NCBI GenBank assembly: GCA_003481775.1
Contig: QULU01000007.1
Location: 1 to 43,670, forward strand
Length of the DNA stretch: 43,670 nt
Source of the DNA: Clostridiaceae bacterium OM02-2AC
Lineage (GTDB): Bacteria > Bacillota_I > Bacilli_A > Erysipelotrichales > Erysipelotrichaceae
Direction: 5' to 3'
Below are positions 34,586 through 41,995 of this stretch, one piece after another (within the stretch, counting starts at the first letter, position 1; each line of letters opens with the position of its first letter). Below the pieces are notes generated by a model. The model had not been told where the DNA came from. It did not search any database and was given only the letters and a program-made list of their open reading frames with translations. Made by a program: the position numbers and the translations under genes.

Positions 34586-35275
34586 TCAGCTGTTCAACCC
34601 CTTCGTCCCTTCCTTAACTCCTATGGATACACTCCCCTGGATACAGGCCCCCTGTTCCACACTGATCGTTCCGGTCATGATATCACCGATGATCTGGGCA
34701 TCCGCACTCAGCCGGATATTGTTTGCCGCTCGCACATCCCCATGGATACTGCCCCCGTTTTCCAATGAGGAGGTGATGATATTCCCTTCCACCTTCGTCT
34801 CCTGCGAGATATTCAGGGAATTTTTGCATTCGATACTGCCCTGTATCGCCGCCTTGACAATCACGGCATCCTGACAGATGATGTCGCCTTCCACACTGCC
34901 GTACACCTGGATGCTCTTACTGCATTTGATATTGCCCTTGATACGGCCATGGATGATTAGATCATCATCTGTATTCACATCCCCTGTCAGTTCCGTATGT
35001 TCTCCAATCACGGATGCTTCCTCACGCGCTGTTTCATGCTCATCAAAAGTTCTGTTCGTTTCCATCGTTCTTCTGTTCTCCTTTTCCGCCTGTGCTCTGA
35101 GCTGGCGTTCCTGTTCCATCTGTATTCGTTTTTCTTCCTCCGCGCGTGCGGCCTGTTGTCGTTTGAATTCCTCTGCCCGTATGGCCTCCTGCCTGTCTTC
35201 CTGCTGGTATTCTTTTTCTTCCTGCTGCTTCACTTCTTCAGTCTTCTTTGTCTTCTGATTCCAGATCACGGGCAT
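34586..35275 (-). CDS. Bactofilin with long charged coiled-coil N-terminus
   Basis: Polymer-forming cytoskeletal protein (bactofilin) of 229 residues. Residues about 5-85 are rich in E, K, Q and R (KQQEEKEYQQED, RAEEEKRIQMEQERQLRAQA) and predicted coiled coil. The bactofilin beta-helix follows, with rung-like repeats such as GDVNTDDDLIIHGRIKGNIK, VYGSVEGDIICQDAV and GSIHGDVRAA. It has no membrane segment. AAGGAGG lies one base before the ATG at 35275; a GTG six bases later has better spacing, so the exact start is uncertain. It is the last gene of the surface cluster, behind a membrane-anchored bactofilin with which it may co-polymerise. Confidence 0.82.
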   Translation of the reverse strand: MPVIWNQKTKKTEEVKQQEEKEYQQEDRQEAIRAEEFKRQQAARAEEEKRIQMEQERQLRAQAEKENRRTMETNRTFDEHETAREEASVIGEHTELTGDVNTDDDLIIHGRIKGNIKCSKSIQVYGSVEGDIICQDAVIVKAAIQGSIECKNSLNISQETKVEGNIITSSLENGGSIHGDVRAANNIRLSADAQIIGDIMTGTISVEQGACIQGSVSIGVKEGTKGLNS

Positions 35276-35294
35276 TCCTCCTTCACTTTCTCTT

Positions 35295-36107
35295 CTACAA
35301 ATCGTATGTCGCTTCTCCATATGGGATCGCTTCGATCCTCATCCTTCCCTGAATGGATGCACCTTCCTCCACCTCGATCTCCATGGATGTCACATCTCCT
35401 ACCAGATACGAGGATTTCTCCATCCTGACACTCTCTCTGACATATGCATTTCCCTTCATATAGCCCTTGTGCAACATCCGCCAGGCTACGATATCTCCAA
35501 TCACGATACTCTTCGGTGACAGATAGATTGTTTCATTGCACTGGATATCGCCCTCCAGCTCTGCTTTATCGACAAACAGATTCTGACATCGCAGGTTTCC
35601 ATTCACCCTGCCAAACAGGCGGATATCCCCCTTGCAATATACATTGCCCTCGACGATGCCATAGATAGAAAGATCCCGCTGTACCTCGACATCGCCATGG
35701 ATGTGCATATCCTCCGGGATCAGCGTAGCGCTCTCTTTGACCGGTTGGACAGGTAAAGACTCCACCAATACCGGCTTGACAACTGTCTGTGTGATTGGCT
35801 TCTGCTGCTTTGCTTTCTGTTCCTTCTCCTGTACGGGCTTCTTGTTTGGAAAATAACGCTGATACAGCTTTTGGATACCACGACCAAGCAGTACCATGAG
35901 CAGACCCCATTTTAGAAGCATCGCCATGAGGCTTCCCTGCTTCGTATCAGCCCACACCTGCATAATCTGCAGGATGAGAATCAAAAGGGGGATACCGATG
36001 AAGATCAGCTGATCCACATACTCCTTAAGCACGAGGAAGATGACCTCAGTGGTTGATTTCTTCCGCTTCCTGCGGGGTGATAAGATCGTATCCTCCTTTT
36101 CCTTCAT
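35295..36107 (-). CDS. Membrane-anchored bactofilin
   Basis: Bactofilin of 270 residues with a membrane anchor. A basic N-terminus (RRKRKK) precedes two hydrophobic segments (about 34-51, IFIGIPLLILILQIMQVW, and 60-78). A KEQ-rich linker leads to the beta-helix domain (about 130-262), with rungs such as MHIHGDVEVQRDLSIYG, GNVYCKGDIRLFGRVNG and GDIQCNETIYL. Bactofilins polymerise without nucleotide and scaffold envelope machinery. Anchoring by two segments and pairing with a soluble coiled-coil bactofilin suggest a membrane-bound filament. GAGGG precedes the ATG. The downstream bactofilin starts 19 bases after its stop. Confidence 0.82.
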   Translation of the reverse strand: MKEKEDTILSPRRKRKKSTTEVIFLVLKEYVDQLIFIGIPLLILILQIMQVWADTKQGSLMAMLLKWGLLMVLLGRGIQKLYQRYFPNKKPVQEKEQKAKQQKPITQTVVKPVLVESLPVQPVKESATLIPEDMHIHGDVEVQRDLSIYGIVEGNVYCKGDIRLFGRVNGNLRCQNLFVDKAELEGDIQCNETIYLSPKSIVIGDIVAWRMLHKGYMKGNAYVRESVRMEKSSYLVGDVTSMEIEVEEGASIQGRMRIEAIPYGEATYDL

Positions 36108-36141
36108 CGTCTACCCTCATTTCCTTATATCACGAATCTTT

Positions 36142-36600
36142 CTACTGCAAGACCTTCTTCGCATATTTATAAAAGGTTGCCTTTTTTAGACCGGTCGCCT
36201 TGCGATATGTCTCCAGCGGCTGTTCATTGCGGACACATTTTCTGACCTGTTCTTCAAAATCCTGCGGCAGTTCCACCTGTGGTCTACCATAGGTTCCTTG
36301 TCCGCTTCGCTGCTTAGCCAACGCACGATCAATCCCAACGCGCTGTGCCTTCTTCAGCTCCTGCTTCTTATGCTCCTCTTCATGTGTGATCAGGTCGATG
36401 ATATCCTGTGCCAGCTCCTCATCGATGACCACATCCCGCAGTTTGAGCCGTATTGCCATGGAGGAACAGTAGTGCAGTTTCTCAACGACACTACCATCTT
36501 CTCTGCACAAATCCTGTAACGTATCCATCTGCAGGACATCATGCCTATTTAGCTTTCCCTTCAGTTCCTTCCAGTTCGATTCATATGTCCATAAGCACAT
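36142..36600 (-). CDS. Serine-recombinase-like DNA-binding protein, catalytic part lost (copy 2)
   Basis: Protein of 152 residues resembling a resolvase that lacks its first 45-50 residues. ELKGKLNRHDVLQMDTLQDL corresponds to the (L)REGDTLVVxxLDRLGR region, then comes the helix EEEHKKQELKKAQRVGIDRA, GTYGRPQVELPQDFEEQ and a C-terminal helix-turn-helix ending KKATFYKYAKKVL. The catalytic serine strand and the DRLGR arginines are absent (DTLQDL), so no recombinase activity is expected. The ATG at 36600 follows GAGG at 8 bases and aligns with the start of its paralogue at 37832. It is probably a DNA-binding regulator. It follows the thioredoxin-like lipoprotein gene by 13 bases. Confidence 0.65.
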   Translation of the reverse strand: MCLWTYESNWKELKGKLNRHDVLQMDTLQDLCREDGSVVEKLHYCSSMAIRLKLRDVVIDEELAQDIIDLITHEEEHKKQELKKAQRVGIDRALAKQRSGQGTYGRPQVELPQDFEEQVRKCVRNEQPLETYRKATGLKKATFYKYAKKVLQ

Positions 36601-36613
36601 CGTCATCACCTCA

Positions 36614-37483
36614 TCATTGCTTTTTGAACCATGCGATCAGCTCATCCTCACTGACATTGTCCTTCAACACATCGACCTCTTTCCCGTCTTTTATGCGAAA
36701 TAAGGATGGTGCGATCTCAATCGTCATCGCCTTGTTGATGGTCTCGATTGCTGCATTCATCTCTTCGTTTTCCTTCTCGCTCGTCGGCTGTTCCATTTTG
36801 GAATTGTTCAGCTGGATGATCTCTACCTTATGCTTTTCCGCATAGGTCTTCAGCTTTTTGGAAAAGGCCGAATTATAGCGATCTTCTGCTGCAAAGTAGA
36901 AATAGAAGTCCTTCTTCTCCTTCAACAGCTTCGCGATGTCTGTGATCGAGCTGTCCTTGAGCTGTTTGCTTTCCGCCAGCGTATAGCTCTCTGTTTTTTC
37001 TTCCTGCTTCTTTCCCTTGACCAGGCCGCACTCGATCATGAAATTGTTCCACGCGATCTCACTCATCTCCCCACTCTGCTGCTTCTGCAGGGTACCGTCC
37101 TTGAAATACAGATATTCCGGTGTAGATCCGCTGAAGCTTGGCACCAGCGACTGCAACTTGGTGAAGCTCGCCTCCGTATCCGAAACCTTATCACCTAGCA
37201 TATCCATCTCGATTTCAAAGAATGGGACATCCCCGTGCTCTCGGAAATACGGGATGAGGGTACGCTTCATCGTATTGCAGTAGGAACAGGTGCTCTGAGT
37301 GATCATCACCATGAACCCATCCTTGTCTTTGATCTTCTTTTCCAGCTCCTTCAGATCCATCTGCTTCAGGGTAGCGCTGTCGGATCCTGTGGCTGCAGTC
37401 TTCTTCTCCTGTGTGCTTGTACAGCCCATCAGGCATGCGCCGCACACTAGCAGCACGGCCATCGTTTTCCATAATCTTCTCAT
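36614..37483 (-). CDS. Lipoprotein with two thioredoxin-like folds
   Basis: Extracytoplasmic lipoprotein of 289 residues. The signal peptide ends in a lipobox ACLMGC (lipidated Cys21). A first thioredoxin-like domain (about 42-160) has the redox pair Cys66-x-x-Cys69 in TQSTCSYCNTMKR. A second region (about 170-289) has a similar strand-helix pattern (DFYFYFAAEDRYNSAFSKKL, then IEIAPSLFRIKDGKEV with the cis-proline), but AAEDRYNS replaces CxxC, so it is a redox-dead copy. GAGGAG precedes the ATG. It probably acts as a membrane-tethered thiol oxidoreductase or folding factor for proteins secreted by this cluster; that is inference. Confidence 0.78.
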   Translation of the reverse strand: MRRLWKTMAVLLVCGACLMGCTSTQEKKTAATGSDSATLKQMDLKELEKKIKDKDGFMVMITQSTCSYCNTMKRTLIPYFREHGDVPFFEIEMDMLGDKVSDTEASFTKLQSLVPSFSGSTPEYLYFKDGTLQKQQSGEMSEIAWNNFMIECGLVKGKKQEEKTESYTLAESKQLKDSSITDIAKLLKEKKDFYFYFAAEDRYNSAFSKKLKTYAEKHKVEIIQLNNSKMEQPTSEKENEEMNAAIETINKAMTIEIAPSLFRIKDGKEVDVLKDNVSEDELIAWFKKQ

Positions 37484-37498
37484 ATTCTCTCCTCATTC

Positions 37499-37825
37499 TT
37501 ATTCATAGGTACTACCTTCATTATGCTTCACTACCGCATACAGGATGATAGCCAGGATACATACTACCCATTTCCCGATCCTTGCACTCTGCCATGCCAC
37601 CTCACGCAGCTCCAGTGGAAGCAGTTTATAAGCGAACAGCTGCGTCATGAACATGACAGCATATACAGCGAACAGGATCCAGATGCACATCGTCAGCCTG
37701 CGGTTGTTCTGCTCATATCTGTCCTCCATCACCTGCTTCTTCTGCTTCAGCGCTTCACAGCGCTCTTCCTGTTTGCGGTGTTCCTGTCTGATCTCCTCGA
37801 TCCGTTTCTGTTCGATATTCATCAT
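37499..37825 (-). CDS. Coiled-coil protein with two membrane segments
   Basis: Membrane protein of 108 residues. The first 45 residues are a highly charged coiled coil (EQKRIEEIRQEHRKQEERCE and onward to YEQNNRR), followed by two hydrophobic segments (about 47-66, WILFAVYAVMFMTQLF, and 85-99, WVVCILAIILYAVV). Both ends are predicted cytoplasmic. ATGATG at the start follows AGGAGAAG. It is placed between the recombinase-like copy 1 and the lipoprotein gene, with gaps of 6 and 15 bases. It could link the membrane complex to the coiled-coil bactofilin, which is speculation. No family recognised. Confidence 0.7.
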   Translation of the reverse strand: MMNIEQKRIEEIRQEHRKQEERCEALKQKKQVMEDRYEQNNRRLTMCIWILFAVYAVMFMTQLFAYKLLPLELREVAWQSARIGKWVVCILAIILYAVVKHNEGSTYE

Positions 37826-37831
37826 CTTCTC

Positions 37832-38290
37832 CTATTCCAGTACCATCCGCGCATATTTGTAAAACGTCGATTTCTTAAGGTTCGTCTTCCTGCGGTATGC
37901 CTCCAGTGATAAATGGTTTTTTTTCAGATAGCGGATCTGCTCGTCAAAATCCTCCGGGATCTCCGCTCTCGGCCTCCCATAGTTCCCCATTCCCAATCGA
38001 CTCCTTTCCAGCGCTTTTCGGATTCCCCTTTGCTGAGCGGTTTTCACACGGTCTCTTCGCAAATTTTCCTCTCGTTCCATCACACTGAGAAAATCCATAT
38101 AGATGTCTTCCTGCAGACAGATGCCCTTTAGACAGATACGTACACCGCTTTCCTTACAGTACTGCAGCTTCTCTCGGATACCGCTGTGCATGTCGCTCAG
38201 CTCCTTCAGTGTAGAGATCACTAGGATATCATCACGCTTTAGCTGTCCCTTCAGCTGTCCCCAGTTGTTTTCCATCGTCCAGATACACAT
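37832..38290 (-). CDS. Serine-recombinase-like DNA-binding protein, catalytic part lost (copy 1)
   Basis: Protein of 152 residues, paralogous to the gene at 36142: both start MC(I/L)WT, share (Q/E)LKG(Q/K)L(K/N)R(D/H)D(I/V)L, GNYGRPRAEIPEDFDEQ versus GTYGRPQVELPQDFEEQ, and the ending KKSTFYKYARMVLE versus KKATFYKYAKKVLQ. Like that copy it lacks the catalytic serine region, and the DRLGR site reads STLKEL. GAGGAG is 9 bases before the ATG. It is preceded by 118 bases containing two strong hairpins, which separate it from the membrane-protein trio. A role as a regulator acting on DNA or its own operon is likely. Confidence 0.65.
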   Translation of the reverse strand: MCIWTMENNWGQLKGQLKRDDILVISTLKELSDMHSGIREKLQYCKESGVRICLKGICLQEDIYMDFLSVMEREENLRRDRVKTAQQRGIRKALERSRLGMGNYGRPRAEIPEDFDEQIRYLKKNHLSLEAYRRKTNLKKSTFYKYARMVLE

Positions 38291-38332
38291 ATTCTCACTC
38301 TCCTCAGATTCTTATTCTGTATCTTGATCCTC

Positions 38333-38397
38333 ATAGGATGGCGGATCATACGATACACCATCCTATCAGGACCCCTGATATCACACAGATATCAGGG
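38333..38397 (-). promoter_or_regulatory. Double hairpin in the intergenic leader
   Basis: Two perfect stems follow each other in the 118-base gap: CCCTGATATC/GATATCAGGG (38373-38382 with 38388-38397) and ATAGGATGG/CCATCCTAT (38333-38341 with 38358-38366). Neither is followed by a T-run, so they are not ordinary terminators. They may be an RNA-processing or stability element, or palindromic DNA sites for the recombinase-like proteins. Confidence 0.6.
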
Positions 38398-38408
38398 AGC
38401 TGATACGA

Positions 38409-39164
38409 TCATTTCTTACTTTCCAGAGCCACCAGCACGGTCTGAACCTCTCCGCTGTTGAGCTCCTGTTTATAGTCCGTCACATCAAAGGTCTTCACTC
38501 GGATGGTGATAGGATACTCCCCCTTCGCGAAGCTGCGATTGAAGGTGATGTTGCGAATCGCCATACCCGGCGGTACCAGTCGGCTCTCATAAATTACAGA
38601 GTGATTGCTCCGTAGTTCTATGACGAATTTGAAATACACCTGATTCTTTTCCGGATTCCACAGGGCAGCACCTGCCTGATCCGTATCGGCCTGCATGTTA
38701 ATCTTATTGTAGGCAGGAATGATGAAGGAGGTCTTGCCATAATCATCCGGCAGGCCTTTTGCCGCCTGAAACTGCTGCAAGCCGGGCTCCAGATCCGGAC
38801 CGCTCTCTCTGTTCAGGAAATAGAACAAGGAGCCACAGACAAGAAGTAAGAGAAGCAACAGCAACAGCAGCAGCTTGATCCAGCTGCGCTTCAATACGAC
38901 GAGGTAGGTTTCATCTTCGCATTGGATATACCCCGCAGGCTTGTACAGATGCCTGTTATATTCCAGGTCCTGAAAGTCCATTTCCATTCCGTCGATCGAT
39001 ACCGTGCCTAGCGTATGTTTCCCTTTGCCATGCACACTGCCGACGATGATGGCTCCCTTTCTCTGCAGATGTTCAAAGGCTTCGACGCTGAAACAGCGGA
39101 TCTGTATTCCCTTTTGTACCGTACAGCTTTGATCATATGATTCGATCAGCTCATATCGTTTCAT
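38409..39164 (-). CDS. Single-pass membrane protein, trio member 3
   Basis: Bitopic protein of 251 residues. A cytoplasmic domain (1-95: IQIRCFSVEAFEHLQRKG, HLYKPAGYIQCEDETYLVVL) is followed by a leucine-rich membrane segment (97-118) and an extracellular beta-rich domain (120-251). The outer domain has FIIPAYNKINMQA, LWNPEKNQVYFKF, YESRLVPPG and LNSGEVQTVL. The same layout and motifs occur in the two genes upstream. The start overlaps the previous stop (ATGA). I recognise no named family; the outer domain resembles modules seen in surface-structure loci of Clostridia. Probably transmits or anchors an external assembly. Confidence 0.72.
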   Translation of the reverse strand: MKRYELIESYDQSCTVQKGIQIRCFSVEAFEHLQRKGAIIVGSVHGKGKHTLGTVSIDGMEMDFQDLEYNRHLYKPAGYIQCEDETYLVVLKRSWIKLLLLLLLLLLLVCGSLFYFLNRESGPDLEPGLQQFQAAKGLPDDYGKTSFIIPAYNKINMQADTDQAGAALWNPEKNQVYFKFVIELRSNHSVIYESRLVPPGMAIRNITFNRSFAKGEYPITIRVKTFDVTDYKQELNSGEVQTVLVALESKK

Positions 39165-39943
39165 TTTTGATCACCTGTATCCTTAACGACGTTTAGTGAA
39201 GTTTCAACTTCTCCGCCATTCATCTGCTGTTCATATTCTTCAATATCATATGTCGACACCCGCACGATCAGCGGATAGACACCCGCATCAAAGCTGCGTT
39301 TTAAAGATAACTCATAGATTGCCTGTCCCGGCGGCACTAATCGGCTTTCATAGATGACTTCCTGTGTATTTTTCAAAACGAGCTGAAACTGAAAATACAC
39401 CTGATTCTTTTCCGGGTTCCACAGCACCGTCTTGACACCCGTATCCCCTGCGCGGACATTCAGTGGCTGGAAGGCGGGTATGATGATCCTCGTCTCTCCG
39501 TAATCATCCGATAGCTTCTGTGCCGCCTTGAAATCCCGTGTACCCGGCTCCAGATCTGGACCGCTTCGTCCCATGCCCCGATAAAGGAATAGACCGAAAA
39601 GGATGAGCAATGCCAGAAGCAGGAACAGCAGCAGGAATTTTCGTATGCGAAGCTGCAGGATGACCAGATACGTATCATCCTCACATAGTACATAGCCATA
39701 CGGCTCATAGAGGTGCTTGTTGTAGGTACAGCGGTAGATTGGCAGGACGTCGTCCTCCAGATGCAGCTTCCCGCATTCCTCTTTTGCACCCTTACCGATG
39801 ATACCAGACAACAGATAGCCTCCGTTTTCATGACGCCGCTCGAATTCCTTCCGGCTGTAACATGCAATCTGGATATCTTCATCCAGATTCCTTACGGCAT
39901 CATAGTCCGAACAGTCCCGAAACACCTGCATGCGCTCATCCAC
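39161..39943 (-). CDS. Single-pass membrane protein, trio member 2
   Basis: Protein of 260 residues with the same plan: cytoplasmic domain (IQIACYSRKEFERRHENGG, HLYEPYGYVLCEDDTYLVIL), membrane segment at about 103-121, and an outer domain with IIIPAFQPLNVRAGDT, LWNPEKNQVYFQF, YESRLVPPGQAIYEL and MNGGEVETSL. It starts at a GTG, 9 bases after AGGAG. It overlaps trio member 1 by 8 bases and member 3 by 4 bases, so the three are translationally coupled. It is the closest relative of member 3; a recent duplication is likely. Confidence 0.72.
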   Translation of the reverse strand: MDERMQVFRDCSDYDAVRNLDEDIQIACYSRKEFERRHENGGYLLSGIIGKGAKEECGKLHLEDDVLPIYRCTYNKHLYEPYGYVLCEDDTYLVILQLRIRKFLLLFLLLALLILFGLFLYRGMGRSGPDLEPGTRDFKAAQKLSDDYGETRIIIPAFQPLNVRAGDTGVKTVLWNPEKNQVYFQFQLVLKNTQEVIYESRLVPPGQAIYELSLKRSFDAGVYPLIVRVSTYDIEEYEQQMNGGEVETSLNVVKDTGDQK

Positions 39944-40694
39944 TTCGCTTCACTCCTGTCAGCTTCACTTCCACCTTCGCACCGTTCAATGGGACATCCT
40001 CATCCTCCAGATCGAAGGTATCGACTGCAATCGAGATATCTCGTGTCCCTGCCTCGATCACCTCGGAAAGCTCTACATCTTTAACAGCCTTACCCGGTGC
40101 GACCAGCTTGCTTGCATATAATACATTCCCACTCTTCACATCTGTGATCGTGAATTTGAAGTAGCAGGTATTCTTCTTCGGATTCCATAACGCCACATGT
40201 AGAACATTTGTCCCTGCTTCGATTTTCATATCATGATAGGCAGGAAATGCGATATGATTCGGGTCAGGATCGATGGATTCCCCGTTTACTGGACTGAAGT
40301 CCACCGCGTTTTCATCCAGTGCCGTATTCCTTCCAAGCATGTACATTCCACCCATCAGAGCACCAATCAGTGCCAGTAATAAAAATAGCAGCAAGAGATG
40401 ACGGGGAACATGATTTCTAATCACCGCATAATAGCCTTCTCCATCATCACATGCTGCATATCCGTCGACCCCATACCGCCATTTTGCATAATGCAGTGCA
40501 TAGCATGGATAACACTCTGAATCGATCCTCACTTCTCCTGTCTGATCCTTCAGTCCCTCACCGATGCCACCAAGCAGAAGGTAGCCCCCTTCGGGGTACC
40601 TTCTCTTCATGGCTCTGCGACTGTAATAGTTCAGACAGCTTCCATCATGCTTCCAGTGTTTGTCAGGTGCCTGTCTGTCGCTCAATACGCTCAC
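39936..40694 (-). CDS. Single-pass membrane protein, trio member 1
   Basis: Protein of 252 residues, the most divergent of the trio. The cytoplasmic domain contains YYSRRAMKRRYPEGGYLLLG and GEVRIDSECYPCY, the membrane segment is at about 99-120, and the outer domain has IAFPAYHDMKIEAGTN, LWNPKKNTCYFKF, YASKLVAPGKAV and LNGAKVEVKLTG. The GTG start at 40694 has only a weak ribosome site; a TTG four codons on is an alternative. It lies 23 bases behind the secreted-protein gene and begins the coupled trio. Function unknown. Confidence 0.68.
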   Translation of the reverse strand: MSVLSDRQAPDKHWKHDGSCLNYYSRRAMKRRYPEGGYLLLGGIGEGLKDQTGEVRIDSECYPCYALHYAKWRYGVDGYAACDDGEGYYAVIRNHVPRHLLLLFLLLALIGALMGGMYMLGRNTALDENAVDFSPVNGESIDPDPNHIAFPAYHDMKIEAGTNVLHVALWNPKKNTCYFKFTITDVKSGNVLYASKLVAPGKAVKDVELSEVIEAGTRDISIAVDTFDLEDEDVPLNGAKVEVKLTGVKRSG

Positions 40695-40717
40695 TCACTT
40701 TCTTATAGTGTTGTTTC

Positions 40718-41293
40718 TTAAGGTGTTACCGTAGTTGTAGAGATTGTATAGATCAGCTTGTCGGTATGATTACCGGTCATCAATGCGTTGGACAGCTTCA
40801 CTGCCATACCTTTGATTTTTAGATTATCCTCAGACAGTTTTCCAATCTCAAAATCTGTGTTCTTCGCGATCGGTGCATTCGTCATCGCTCCGGATTTCTC
40901 ATATCCCAGTGTATACTTCAGGGAATCCGGTTCATCCGGATCATTTAGTTTCATCTCATAGCCGTTTTCTGATTTTACCTTAACTGTAACAGCATTGGCA
41001 GCATCCGGATATCCGGGGTTCTTATCTGCGGACAGATCCACCAGCTTCACATCAGCACGGATAGATGAAATCTTATCTGTAAAGGTAATTGCCTTCGGTA
41101 CTTCCACACCCCAAGTCGCAGGCGCTCCATCCGGATTCTCGATGATCGTAGCGTTGTTGTAGCTTACCGTCGTACTGTCCGGATTCGTTCCCTGTCCGTC
41201 ATTACTTCCGTCTGTTGCGAATATTGGCATTGCGAACATACCGGCTGCCATCGTCAATGCCATCGTTGCGGTAAAAACTCGTGTCTTTTTCAT
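40718..41293 (-). CDS. Secreted beta-rich surface protein (internal start in a fused frame)
   Basis: A 191-residue secreted protein starting at the ATG at 41293: signal peptide KKTRVFTATMALTMAAGMFA cleaved after MPIFA, then a beta-rich domain (TWGVEVPKAITFTDK, VKSENGYEMKLN, LGYEKSGAMTN, LIYTISTTTVTP). It resembles small repeated surface subunits of Firmicutes whose strands end in TVTP. An ideal AGGAGG lies 8 bases before this ATG (complement of 41302-41307), so separate translation is likely. The frame is nevertheless continuous with the upstream gene at 41995, with no stop between them. It lies directly before the membrane trio. Likely the secreted partner or subunit of the surface assembly. 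Confidence 0.65.
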   Translation of the reverse strand: MKKTRVFTATMALTMAAGMFAMPIFATDGSNDGQGTNPDSTTVSYNNATIIENPDGAPATWGVEVPKAITFTDKISSIRADVKLVDLSADKNPGYPDAANAVTVKVKSENGYEMKLNDPDEPDSLKYTLGYEKSGAMTNAPIAKNTDFEIGKLSEDNLKIKGMAVKLSNALMTGNHTDKLIYTISTTTVTP

Positions 41294-41995
41294 TTTCATT
41301 TCCTCCTGTTTGTTATATTCTTCCTCAGACAATCTACGCTTTCGCTCTGCCATGATCAGCATGGCGGCCAGCATCAGGATCAGATATGGTACGGTATCCG
41401 TATGGTCTGCGGTATCAACGACATCATTTCCACTGTTTCCGTCGTCCCCCACAGCACCAGCCAGATTTCCATCCTTACCTGGTACCTCTTCATATACCAC
41501 GATAAGCTTCGTATCCACACTTTCCGTCTGTATCTCTATCTTGTTGTCGACCAGCTGATCCGTAACATCGATGATGTTCTCAGGCAGTGGACCGGCATAT
41601 CGCGCCAGCAACACATCCTCATCCTCTGCTAGCGCCATTGCCATTGCCGGTGTTGCCGCATCATCCATAGACGGACTGTCTGTTGAAAGTTCATGCATGT
41701 CAGCCTGTAATCTCTCATAGCTGACCTGTTTTACCCGGTAGCCTTCTTCCGGCTCCAATATAAATTCCTTGACGACCCCGGGCGCCGTCTCATAGGTCAG
41801 GCTTGTTCGGATATACTGTCTTCCGTCCCGAACGACACCTCTTCCGATCACCTGTACATTCAAGCGATAGACACTGTCTTCGTTCACATCGAAGCCGACC
41901 TCTGCTTCACTGCTTGCCTCACCCGCATGGATCGTTCCCAAAGACATCATGACCATGAGATACATCAGAGGCAGCACCCATAATCTCCTTCTCAT
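40718..41995 (-). CDS. Cell-wall-anchor-like surface protein, open frame fused to the next secreted protein
   Basis: Open frame of 425 residues. Residues 1-27 form a signal peptide (LWVLPLMYLMVMMSLG). An extracellular region (28-205) follows, including SVYRLNVQVIGRGVV and EPEEGYRVKQVSYERL. Then comes a C-terminal anchor-like segment: DTADHTDTVPYLILMLAAML followed by ERKRR, the hydrophobic-plus-basic tail of sortase substrates, though without LPxTG. Where a stop is expected the frame runs on through SEEEYNKQEE into a second signal peptide (residue 235 onward). A TAA lies one base out of frame at this point. It starts at an ATGA overlap with the large secreted-protein gene. Whether a true fusion is made is unclear. 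Confidence 0.65.
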   Translation of the reverse strand: MRRRLWVLPLMYLMVMMSLGTIHAGEASSEAEVGFDVNEDSVYRLNVQVIGRGVVRDGRQYIRTSLTYETAPGVVKEFILEPEEGYRVKQVSYERLQADMHELSTDSPSMDDAATPAMAMALAEDEDVLLARYAGPLPENIIDVTDQLVDNKIEIQTESVDTKLIVVYEEVPGKDGNLAGAVGDDGNSGNDVVDTADHTDTVPYLILMLAAMLIMAERKRRLSEEEYNKQEEMKMKKTRVFTATMALTMAAGMFAMPIFATDGSNDGQGTNPDSTTVSYNNATIIENPDGAPATWGVEVPKAITFTDKISSIRADVKLVDLSADKNPGYPDAANAVTVKVKSENGYEMKLNDPDEPDSLKYTLGYEKSGAMTNAPIAKNTDFEIGKLSEDNLKIKGMAVKLSNALMTGNHTDKLIYTISTTTVTP

